NCBI GenBank assembly: GCA_942491945.1
Contig: CALODD010000011.1
Span: forward strand, 1 to 29,181
Source: JAJDYQ01 sp942491945
Lineage (GTDB): Bacteria; Pseudomonadota; Gammaproteobacteria; JAJDYQ01
DNA length: 29,181 bases
Direction of reading: 5' to 3'
A program made the translations under genes and the position numbers. Of this stretch, positions 7,486 through 14,808 are shown piece by piece. The stretch's first letter is position 1. The number at the start of each line of letters is the position of its first letter. The notes beneath the pieces are model-generated. The model was not told where the DNA came from, searched no databases, and saw only the letters and a list, made by a program, of their open reading frames with translations.

Positions 7486-7726
7486 GGGCCTGTTTACGCT
7501 ATTGTGTTGTCCAACAAGGAGGGCTGAGTGCGGTGCAGTGTGTCTAAATAAGCGAATGATAACGTCGTTGGGCGGAAAGATAGCGTCAGCCCTACGGGTT
7601 AAGCCTGAAAAAGCGCCACTCTGCGTTGCTCGTCGTTCATCTGGATCGACCAAACATCTCTCCTCGCGCCTTGACTGGTCCTTTTTCAGGCATAACAGGG
7701 AGATTTTCATTAGCGTAAACAGGCCC
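7486..7726. repeat. 241-bp inverted-repeat element (MITE-like), non-coding
   Basis: The segment is bounded by a perfect 16-bp inverted repeat: GGGCCTGTTTACGCTA at 7486-7501 and its reverse complement at 7711-7726. A second inverted repeat lies inside: GCCTGAAAAAG at 7603-7613 and CTTTTTCAGGC at 7681-7691. A short hairpin, TGTTG-TC-CAACA, follows the left end. The segment fills almost all of the space between apbE and tonB. Two short open frames (82 and 84 codons) cross it on opposite strands but have no convincing start sites. Its size, terminal repeats and lack of coding capacity suggest a non-autonomous mobile element or another dispersed intergenic repeat. I see no clear target-site duplication, so mobility is an inference. 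Confidence 0.6.
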
Positions 7727-7766
7727 GACAAAAACTGCCGGGATTATAGCGAGTAAGCGAAGCTCA

Positions 7767-8795
7767 TCATAGCTCGTGTACTTCGACTTTCAGGTCGTCA
7801 GTATGATGGAGCGTGATGCGTTCGCGCATGGGTTTCGAGATCAATAATTTATTGTCGGCGGTCAGTAGCAGTACTTGCTTAATGCCTAATCCTTCTGCCA
7901 CCTTTTTCCAGTTGCTCTCACCAGCAGCCATTAAGGCGGTGGCCGCAGCATCAGCAACGGTTGGATCGCTATGTATAACGGTAGCGGCATGGGTGTGTGA
8001 TACAGGAGAGCCAGTTACGGGGTCAAGGATATGCTGGATTCGTTTGCCGTCTAAAGTATAAAAGCGTTGGTAGTCACCGGATGTGAAAATACTCTCATTC
8101 GCTCTAGTATTGATGCTGGCCAGGACTTGCTGTTTTCTTGGGTGTTGAATCCCGATATGCCAGGGCTGGTTATCCTGCTTGCCAATCACACTTAAATCGC
8201 CGCCAGCATTGATGATCGCATTCTCGAGGCCTAATGATTTCAGCGTTTGTATGGCTAAATCTATAGCATAGCCTTTGGCGATGCCGCCGCTATCGAACTG
8301 AATATCGGCATGTGTACCGCGCATTCGAATGCCTTCGAATTCGATATTCTGCATGTTTGGCATATTTTGCTGCAATTGCCGGATGCGGGGCATATCTGGA
8401 GCGAATGATGTTTCAGGATTGTCTCGATGAAACCCCCAAAGCTCGACCAGTTTTCCGATGGTGGGATTAAAGTAATGGTTAGAACGAATAGATAAATGTT
8501 TGGCTGTCTCTATTAGGGGGAGAATGGACGTTGATGCGGTAAACCATTCACCAGTTCGCAATAGCTGGTTGGTGCGTTTTAAGGCATTGTCCTGCCATGG
8601 ATGCCATATTTCATGCATCTTTTGAAAATCTTTCTCGAGTTGCTCGAAGGCCTGTTCCACGAGTGCTTTGTTGTCATGGTTAATGCTAATTTCGATCGTC
8701 GTACCAAAGGCCAGAATCGTATGGTGATGAGTGACTTTCTCGCTGCATGCGCTTAAAAAGAGGCATATTAGCAGCAGTGGAAAAACCTGCTTCAT
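7767..8795 (-). CDS. apbE: FAD:protein FMN transferase (ApbE), lipoprotein
   Basis: A 342-residue exported protein of the ApbE family. The N-terminus has a lipoprotein signal with lipobox LSAC and the lipidated cysteine at residue 17, so it probably acts on the periplasmic side. Family motifs follow in order: FGTTIEI near residue 30, FNPTIGKLVELWGF, the flavin site DSGGIAKGYAIDLA, NAGGDLSVIG, ILDPVTGSPV, and DPTVADAAATALMAAG, which carries Mg-binding residues. ApbE attaches FMN to threonine in proteins such as NqrB, NqrC and RnfG. No such target is in the window. The ATG overlaps the stop of gshB by 4 bp (ATGA), so it is translated with the glutathione genes. Confidence 0.94.
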   Translation of the reverse strand: MKQVFPLLLICLFLSACSEKVTHHHTILAFGTTIEISINHDNKALVEQAFEQLEKDFQKMHEIWHPWQDNALKRTNQLLRTGEWFTASTSILPLIETAKHLSIRSNHYFNPTIGKLVELWGFHRDNPETSFAPDMPRIRQLQQNMPNMQNIEFEGIRMRGTHADIQFDSGGIAKGYAIDLAIQTLKSLGLENAIINAGGDLSVIGKQDNQPWHIGIQHPRKQQVLASINTRANESIFTSGDYQRFYTLDGKRIQHILDPVTGSPVSHTHAATVIHSDPTVADAAATALMAAGESNWKKVAEGLGIKQVLLLTADNKLLISKPMRERITLHHTDDLKVEVHEL

Positions 8796-9745
8796 ACGTC
8801 GAGTTTGGTTTCTATGGCATCGAATAGCAGGGCGCTGATATTGAGGTTATATAGTTTATCGAGCTCGCGAATACAGGTTGGGCTGGTGACGTTGATTTCA
8901 GTAATGTAATCGCCAATTACATCGAGTCCAACAAACATCAGTCCACGCCGACGTAATGCGGGCGCAATTTGTTGGCAAAGCCACCGGTCTCTATCCGTGA
9001 GTGCGACCCCCTCGGCGCGAGCGCCAGCGGCGAGGTTGCCACGGCTGTCATCTTTGCCTGGAATGCGAGCCAGGGCGTAATCAACAGGTGTGCCATCAAT
9101 GAGCAGAATACGTTTATCGCCTTTAGTGATTTCGGGCAAATAGCGTTGTGCCATGGCAAACCGGTTACCGTTTTCCGTTAGTGTTTCGATAATAACGTTG
9201 CGGTTAGGGTCGCTATCTTTAACGGTGAAAATGGAGCGCCCACCCATGCCGTCGAGTGGCTTCACGACTATGTGTTGTTGTTTCTGCAAAAAACTAATGA
9301 AGTCGTCAGCTCTTCGGCTGACAATAGTTGGCGCGCAACATTCCGGAAACCATGCGGTAAAGAGCTTCTCATTACAGTCGCGTAGGCTGTTCGCTTGATT
9401 GACGATCAGGCATCCCTGTTCTGCGGCAAGCTCCAGTAGATACGTGGTATAGATGAATTCCATATCGAAGGGTGGATCTTTGCGCATGAGCACAACATCG
9501 AGATCGGATAACTCCAAAGTTTGTGTGTCGCCGTAGTCATACCAGGAGTCTTTGTCATCCTGTACGGTTAATGATCTGGTTTGCGCTATGACCTGATTGT
9601 CCTGCAGTGATAAATCGGACTGCAGCATATAATGAATTTTCCAGCCACGACGTTGGGCCTCAAGCAGCATGGCAAAACTACTGTCTTTCTGGATGTTAAT
9701 CCCTTCGACAGGGTCCATCACGATGCCAAGTTGATATGCTGTCAT
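8792..9745 (-). CDS. gshB: Glutathione synthetase
   Basis: A 317-residue ATP-grasp ligase that joins gamma-glutamylcysteine and glycine. The start MTAYQLGIVMDPVEGINIQK is typical of bacterial GshB. VLMRKDPPFDMEFIY, the ATP-binding VVKPLDGMGGRSIF, the RILLIDGTPVDYALARIP segment and the C-terminal INVTSPTCIRELD are all present. The length is normal. It starts 2 bp after the gshA stop and its own stop overlaps apbE by 4 bp, so gshA, gshB and apbE form one tight operon. In Pseudomonas aeruginosa gshB sits next to tonB3 and pilG without gshA; here gshA has joined it. Confidence 0.97.
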   Translation of the reverse strand: MTAYQLGIVMDPVEGINIQKDSSFAMLLEAQRRGWKIHYMLQSDLSLQDNQVIAQTRSLTVQDDKDSWYDYGDTQTLELSDLDVVLMRKDPPFDMEFIYTTYLLELAAEQGCLIVNQANSLRDCNEKLFTAWFPECCAPTIVSRRADDFISFLQKQQHIVVKPLDGMGGRSIFTVKDSDPNRNVIIETLTENGNRFAMAQRYLPEITKGDKRILLIDGTPVDYALARIPGKDDSRGNLAAGARAEGVALTDRDRWLCQQIAPALRRRGLMFVGLDVIGDYITEINVTSPTCIRELDKLYNLNISALLFDAIETKLDV

Positions 9746-9747
9746 GG

Positions 9748-11043
9748 TCAGGCCGCCGTAGCAATTTCGCGCGAGGCAGCGAGCAGCGCGAGGCGTGCAA
9801 TGACGCCGTAGGTGTAAAAACGGTTCGGTGTAGCATCCGGGTCATAATCCTGATTAGGCATATTGCAGGGCTCTTCAAATGCCAGTGGCTCAAAGTGCAT
9901 GCCCGGCGCATTGAGATTTTCCTGGGCTCCGCGTTTGGTGTGGACACGGTAAAAACCACCAACGACAAATTTATCCATCATATACACCACAGGTTCGGCC
10001 ACGGCCTCCGATTCACCCCAGGTTTCGTAGGTTGGTACACCTTCCTGGATGATGACTTTCTGGATGACATTACCGCCTTTGGATTTTGACATGCGGGTGC
10101 GTTGTTTACGGTTGAGATCCATGACTTCATCGGGGCTACTAACCGTCATGACGCCCATGCCATAAGTTCCCGCATCGGCTTTGATCACGGCGTAAGGAGT
10201 AGCGTCTATATTATGTTGATCGTATTTTTCCTGGATAGATCGCAGTAGTTTTTCAGTGCTTTCCGCCAGACAGGCTTCACCCTGCCGTTCCATGAAGTTG
10301 AGTTTTCCACAATTTAGAAATAGGGGATCGAAAAACCAGGGGTCGATATCGATGAGTGCTGAAAATTCTTTTGCGAGAACGCGGTAAAATTCAAAGTGCT
10401 CTGATTTCAGTCGTTTATTCCAGCCCAGGTCAGGTGGGGGTGTGATGGTCTGTTCAATGTCGAGCAGAATCTTAGGTATGCCGTCGCTCAGGTCGTTATT
10501 GAGGAGAATCGCGCAGGGGTCGAAGTCTTCTGTGACGAGGCGGGCGCCATCACGTTTAACCGGTTGCAGAGAGATCGTATGACCACTATTCAGTTGGAAA
10601 TCTGTTGTCTCGGTGATTTCCGGGTTGATAGTGCCTATACGTGTGTCATAGCCCGCCTGAATGAGCAAATCACGTAGTGCGCGAATACTTTCGAGGTAGG
10701 GCAGGTTGCGTGTGTGGTTTTCTGGCAATATCAACATGCGTTGAGCATCAGGGCAGGTTGTGTCGAGCGACGCCTGGATTGCCTGGATTGATAATGGGGC
10801 GAATTCGTTATTTATGTTGTTGAAGCCAGCGGGGAACAGGTTGGTGTCGACCGGTGCCACTTTGAAGCCGGCATTTCGAATGTCGACGGAGGCGTAAAAT
10901 GGTGGCCGACTCTGACGCCATTGCTGTCGAAACCAGGCTTCGATTGCTGAGTGTCGATCAAGTAAATGACTTTCCAGTTCATGCAGTGGCCCCGTGAGTG
11001 CAGTTGTCAGGCTGGGGGCTTCATGGAGATGCTTGATATTCAT
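9748..11043 (-). CDS. gshA: Glutamate-cysteine ligase, Acidithiobacillus-type
   Basis: A protein of about 431 residues that makes gamma-glutamylcysteine. It belongs to the GshA family named after the Acidithiobacillus ferrooxidans enzyme (TIGR02049 as I recall it), which is unrelated in sequence to the E. coli GshA family. Recognisable segments are PFYASVDIRNAGFKVAPVD, FPAGFNNINNEF, the VIKADAGTYGMGVM nucleotide-site segment and MMDKFVVGGFYRVHT. The ATG at 11043 was chosen; a GTG at 11052 is in frame, and neither has a strong ribosome-binding site. It is the first gene of the gshA-gshB-apbE operon and is divergent from pilG across about 230 bp. The direct link to gshB supports the call. Confidence 0.92.
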   Translation of the reverse strand: MNIKHLHEAPSLTTALTGPLHELESHLLDRHSAIEAWFRQQWRQSRPPFYASVDIRNAGFKVAPVDTNLFPAGFNNINNEFAPLSIQAIQASLDTTCPDAQRMLILPENHTRNLPYLESIRALRDLLIQAGYDTRIGTINPEITETTDFQLNSGHTISLQPVKRDGARLVTEDFDPCAILLNNDLSDGIPKILLDIEQTITPPPDLGWNKRLKSEHFEFYRVLAKEFSALIDIDPWFFDPLFLNCGKLNFMERQGEACLAESTEKLLRSIQEKYDQHNIDATPYAVIKADAGTYGMGVMTVSSPDEVMDLNRKQRTRMSKSKGGNVIQKVIIQEGVPTYETWGESEAVAEPVVYMMDKFVVGGFYRVHTKRGAQENLNAPGMHFEPLAFEEPCNMPNQDYDPDATPNRFYTYGVIARLALLAASREIATAA

Positions 11044-11146
11044 GTTATTCACTTGAAAAATTAAGGATAATCAGTATCCAGTACATTATTTCGTGTCATG
11101 TGGGTAAATATCGACGCCTGCATCGTCATTGGGGCGCAATTTTTAC

Positions 11147-11175
11147 CTAACATCCAAATACTTATGCATTATACT
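11147..11175 (+). promoter_or_regulatory. Possible sigma70-type promoter for the pilG operon
   Basis: In the divergent gap between gshA and pilG, CTAACA at 11147-11152 and TATACT at 11170-11175 are separated by 17 bp. They match the sigma70 consensus at 4 of 6 and 5 of 6 positions. A start near 11182 would give a leader of about 90 bases before the pilG GTG. The surroundings are AT-rich, so chance matches are likely. No equally good candidate was found for gshA in the opposite direction. Confidence 0.3.
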
Positions 11176-11274
11176 TTTTATGTTGTATGAGCTTACATAT
11201 TTCGATACATTGGTATCATAATTAATAAATTGAGTAATTTCGCGCGTAAATAGTGCGGCCTGAGGGTGGATATA

Positions 11275-11673
11275 GTGGCTTCTGATAAAGAAGAGACAAG
11301 TTTTAGTGATTTAAAAGTCATGGTTATCGACGATAGTAAGACCATTCGTCGAACAGCTGAGACGCTATTAAAAAAAGCTGGATGCGAAGTTGTTACTGCA
11401 GAAGATGGTTTTGAAGCACTGTCCAAGATTGTCGATCATAATCCAGACCTGATCTTCGTCGATATCATGATGCCCCGACTGGATGGCTATCAGACCTGCG
11501 CGTTGATCAAAAATAATGAAACGTTTAAAACAACTCCTGTCATTATGCTTTCAAGTAAGGATGGTTTATTTGATAAGGCTCGAGGCAAAATCGTCGGTTC
11601 TGAGCAATATCTAACCAAGCCTTTTACCAAGAAAGAGCTTCTTGGTGCGATTAGTGAGCATGTCGGGAATTAA
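11275..11673 (+). CDS. pilG: Twitching-motility response regulator PilG
   Basis: A stand-alone CheY-like receiver domain. VMVIDDSKTIRRTAETLLKK carries the acidic pair, IFVDIMMPRLDGYQTCALIK carries the phospho-acceptor aspartate, and EQYLTKPFTKKELLGAI has the conserved Lys-Pro. The sequence is very close to Pseudomonas PilG as I recall it. PilG receives phosphate from ChpA and promotes pilus extension and, in Pseudomonas, cAMP synthesis. The start codon is a GTG at 11275, chosen because GAGG lies 8 bp upstream; an in-frame GTG at 11266 is possible but worse placed. It is the first gene of the six-gene chemosensory cluster, and pilH follows after 33 bp. Confidence 0.95.
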   Translation: MASDKEETSFSDLKVMVIDDSKTIRRTAETLLKKAGCEVVTAEDGFEALSKIVDHNPDLIFVDIMMPRLDGYQTCALIKNNETFKTTPVIMLSSKDGLFDKARGKIVGSEQYLTKPFTKKELLGAISEHVGN

Positions 11674-11706
11674 GTTAGTTACCGGTATTTTGAGAGGTTA
11701 GGAATT

Positions 11707-12069
11707 ATGGGTCGCATATTAATGGTTGATGATTCGCCGACGGAAATTGCAGTTGCTAAATCTGCCCTGGAGGGCAAGGGGCATACGGTTCTAACGGCGG
11801 GTAATGGTGCGAATGGGGTTGCTACGGCCCTGGCAGAAAAGCCTGATTTAATTATCATGGATATCGTCATGCCGGATATGAATGGTTTTAAGGCGACTCG
11901 GGAAATTAGTAAAAATCCAGATACGTCCTCGATTCCAGTCATCATGATGTCTTCTAAAGATCAGGAGACTGATATGGAATGGGCCAAACGACAGGGCGCA
12001 ACAGATTATCTTGTCAAGCCCGTATCAAGTGATGATTTGTTAGCTGCTGTGGATAAGCTGCTGGGCTGA
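11707..12069 (+). CDS. pilH: Twitching-motility response regulator PilH
   Basis: A 120-residue single receiver domain. ILMVDDSPTEIAVAK holds the acidic pocket, IIMDIVMPDMNGFKATREI the phospho-acceptor aspartate, VIMMSSKDQETD the switch residue region and DYLVKPVSSDDLLAAV the lysine. It is shorter than PilG and lacks an N-terminal extension, as in the known pair. In Pseudomonas PilH counters PilG, either favouring retraction or acting as a phosphate sink. The ATG has AGGA a few bases upstream. It is followed by pilI after 7 bp, so the two are probably co-translated. Confidence 0.95.
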   Translation: MGRILMVDDSPTEIAVAKSALEGKGHTVLTAGNGANGVATALAEKPDLIIMDIVMPDMNGFKATREISKNPDTSSIPVIMMSSKDQETDMEWAKRQGATDYLVKPVSSDDLLAAVDKLLG

Positions 12070-12076
12070 TCTGAGT

Positions 12077-12616
12077 ATGAGCGATAACCAGCCACTTGAT
12101 CAGCTAATTGAATATGAAAAGCGTGGTCGTAAGCATGTGGTGGATTTGGCGACTCATGAGGATCGACGTGAGTACTGGCGTGCCGTTTCATTTCGTGTTG
12201 GTGAGCTACGATTGCTGGTAGATGAGCATGATGTCCTTGAATTACTCACTTTGCCCGATGTGACCGCAGTTCCCGGTACCAAGCGCTGGGTTCAGGGTAT
12301 TGCGAATATCCGCGGTGAATTATTGCCGGTTATCGACTTTAGTGATTTCCTGATGGAACACAGAGTGGAGCCAACTAAACAAACACGAGTATTGGTGATT
12401 GCTTACGGCGAGGTGCGTTCAGGGCTGATCGTCGATCAGGTTTATGGAATGCAACGCTTTCCAGTCGATGAGCGCCACGATGAAGTTGATAGTTCGGTGA
12501 TTGAGTCGGTACAAGAAGTGGTGAGTGCTCATTTTATAGATGAGAGTGAGACTTTCCATGTCATGGAAGTTGAAAAGTTAATTGATGAAACAGGTTTTAT
12601 GCAGGCGGCTGCATAA
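12077..12616 (+). CDS. pilI: CheW-like coupling protein PilI
   Basis: A 179-residue CheW-domain protein. After an N-terminal helix of about 35 residues, the CheW fold begins at SFRVGELRLLVDEHDVLELL and shows VPGTKRWVQGIANIRGELLPVIDF, the hallmark CheW segment with NIRG. RVLVIAYGEVRSGLIVDQVYGM completes the second subdomain. PilI links the receptor PilJ to the kinase ChpA at the membrane. It starts 7 bp after the pilH stop and ends 61 bp before pilJ. The length and position match the Pseudomonas orthologue. Confidence 0.94.
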   Translation: MSDNQPLDQLIEYEKRGRKHVVDLATHEDRREYWRAVSFRVGELRLLVDEHDVLELLTLPDVTAVPGTKRWVQGIANIRGELLPVIDFSDFLMEHRVEPTKQTRVLVIAYGEVRSGLIVDQVYGMQRFPVDERHDEVDSSVIESVQEVVSAHFIDESETFHVMEVEKLIDETGFMQAAA

Positions 12617-12677
12617 CAGAATAATGATGAGGCATCTGTAGATGTCGTTGGAACAGGTTTAACCCCAGGAGACAGGT

Positions 12678-14762
12678 ATGGCGTTCGATATCAAGAATAT
12701 CAAATTCAAGCGTCCGGGAGGAATGAGCGGAGTCAAGATGGCCGGCGGTGGACTGGCGGGGCTGCGTAATATCTTATTGTTTGTGCTATTGATTTTCTTT
12801 CTGGTTGCAACGGTAATCATCTTCCAGAAAGTACTGGAAGCTGAATCTCATCGTAACCAGTATATTTCATTGACGGATGACTTGAGACTGTTTTCACAGC
12901 AGTTGCCAGGTTTGTCGTCAGAGGCATCCTCAGGCAACCCGGAGGCATTTGGTGCGCTGGAAGAAAAGGTGGATGAGTTTGAACTTGCTCTGAGAACATT
13001 GCGCGATGGTAAGGAAGGGCTACCCCCCAGCCCTGTGGAACTGCAGGAAGAGTTTCAGGCAGTAAATAGTTCCTGGGGCCAGATTAAGGCAAACGCTGCT
13101 CTCGTAATTGATAGCACAGATGACATGTTAACTATTCAGGAAGATGCCGAAGGCTTTCGCCTGGCGAGTCCTGAGTTACAGGCCATGATGGACGAGGTTC
13201 TGGGTCTCATGGTTGAGGCCGGGGAAAATTCTCAGCAGGTCTATTTCGCTTCCCTGCAGTTAACTTATGCAGAACGAATGACCTCACGTCTGGGCGAGGC
13301 CCTGCGTGGTGATGTGGGTAGTGCCACTGCGGCTAATGACTTCGCCAAGTGGACTAAGGCATTTCGTCAGAATCTGGATAATATGCGTGGTCAGGGTAGT
13401 GATGAGAATCAGCAGGCTGTGGGTGATGAAGCTTCTGTTGCGCTGCTTGAAGAGGTAGACGCGGTATTTAGTTCGCACGAAGAAAACGTACAGGCGATCA
13501 TGGAAGGTATTTCTAGATTCTTCCAGGTTCGGGAAGCGTCAACACAGATTTTTGATGACAGCCAGGGACTACTCCGTCGTCTCAACCAGTTGGGTAATGG
13601 TTATCGTGCACGTGGTGAGACAGGTTGGTATACGACTCAAAATGGCTATATCGCCGCTGCTGGCGTGGTTAGCGTACTCCTCCTGCTCGGTATTCTGATG
13701 TTGATTGACTCCCGTAAGCGCACTAAGGAGGCGACCCGGCGTGAGGAAGAAGCGGCTAAGAAAACTCAGGCGCAGAACATGGCGGTATTGCAGCTGCTTG
13801 ATGAAATCGAGCCACTACAGGATGGTGATCTAACAGTGGAGGCGTCGGTTGACGAGGCTTTTACTGGAACAATTGCTGACGCGATTAACTCTTCAATTGA
13901 AACGCTGCGTAATCTGGTATCAACGATTAACGATGCTTCATCTCAGGTGACAAGCGCCGCTCAGGGCACAGTGAGCACAACCCGCGAACTGGCCGACGCG
14001 AGTGAGCAGCAGGCAAAGGATATTGGTAGCGCAACACAGTCCATCACGCGAATGGCTCAATCGATGGAAGAGGTATCTTCTGAGGCTGGACGATCTGCTG
14101 AGGTTGCCAAGAATTCGGTGGACATCGCACACCGTGGTGGTGAAACCGTGCGGGATACGATTCAGGGGATGGATAGTATTCGTGGGCAGATTCAGGAAAC
14201 TTCAAAACGACTCAAACGTCTTGGTGAATCGTCACAGGAAATTGGAGATATCGTTGGACTGATTAACGATATCGCGGATCAGACGAACATTCTGGCTTTG
14301 AACGCAGCGATTCAGGCGTCATCAGCCGGTGAAGCCGGACGAGGCTTCGCGGTTGTTGCGGACGAAGTACAGCGACTCGCAGAACGTTCTGCAAATGCGA
14401 CCAAGCAGATTGAAAACCTCGTAACAGCGATTCAGGCAGATACCAACGAGGCGGTTATCTCAATGGAACAGACCACTACAGAGGTGGTGGAAGGTGCGAA
14501 ACGTGCGGAGAATGCGGGTGAAGCGCTGGATGAAATTGAAAATGTATCGAATGAGCTGGCTGATCTGATTGATAAAATCTCGAAAACAGCCAGTCAGCAC
14601 GCTGAAGGCGCTGCGAAGATTTCCAAGTCCATGACGGTTATTCAGGACGTTACACGACAGACCTCGTCGGGCACGAGTCAGACGGCAGAGTCGATTGACG
14701 AACTAGCAGGAATGGCTGAGAACCTTAAGCAACAGGTATCTGGTTTCCGTCTGCCGAACTAG
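12678..14762 (+). CDS. pilJ: Methyl-accepting chemotaxis-type transducer PilJ
   Basis: A 694-residue inner-membrane receptor. The first membrane helix is at about residues 31-51 and the second at about 324-345. Between them lies a periplasmic helical domain of roughly 270 residues. After the second helix come a HAMP-like region and a long coiled-coil signalling domain. The hairpin tip, around residues 520-560, reads DIADQTNILALNAAIQASSA followed by GEAGRGFAVVADEVQRLAER, with the QASSAGEAGRG form that is typical of PilJ. AGGAGA 6 bp before the ATG fixes the start. In Pseudomonas PilJ senses pilin and surface contact and drives ChpA. No methyltransferase (pilK) or methylesterase (chpB) gene is next to it here. 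Confidence 0.96.
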   Translation: MAFDIKNIKFKRPGGMSGVKMAGGGLAGLRNILLFVLLIFFLVATVIIFQKVLEAESHRNQYISLTDDLRLFSQQLPGLSSEASSGNPEAFGALEEKVDEFELALRTLRDGKEGLPPSPVELQEEFQAVNSSWGQIKANAALVIDSTDDMLTIQEDAEGFRLASPELQAMMDEVLGLMVEAGENSQQVYFASLQLTYAERMTSRLGEALRGDVGSATAANDFAKWTKAFRQNLDNMRGQGSDENQQAVGDEASVALLEEVDAVFSSHEENVQAIMEGISRFFQVREASTQIFDDSQGLLRRLNQLGNGYRARGETGWYTTQNGYIAAAGVVSVLLLLGILMLIDSRKRTKEATRREEEAAKKTQAQNMAVLQLLDEIEPLQDGDLTVEASVDEAFTGTIADAINSSIETLRNLVSTINDASSQVTSAAQGTVSTTRELADASEQQAKDIGSATQSITRMAQSMEEVSSEAGRSAEVAKNSVDIAHRGGETVRDTIQGMDSIRGQIQETSKRLKRLGESSQEIGDIVGLINDIADQTNILALNAAIQASSAGEAGRGFAVVADEVQRLAERSANATKQIENLVTAIQADTNEAVISMEQTTTEVVEGAKRAENAGEALDEIENVSNELADLIDKISKTASQHAEGAAKISKSMTVIQDVTRQTSSGTSQTAESIDELAGMAENLKQQVSGFRLPN

Positions 14763-14808
14763 GCGTGACTGGACGACTTCATAAAGCGACGTGGCATTGG
14801 TTTAAGAG

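Noticed and set aside
7483..7756. Two open frames of 82 and 84 codons on opposite strands across the inverted-repeat element
   Set aside because: They overlap each other, span the terminal repeats, have no convincing ribosome-binding sites and show no recognisable domain. They are most likely chance frames in a repeat.
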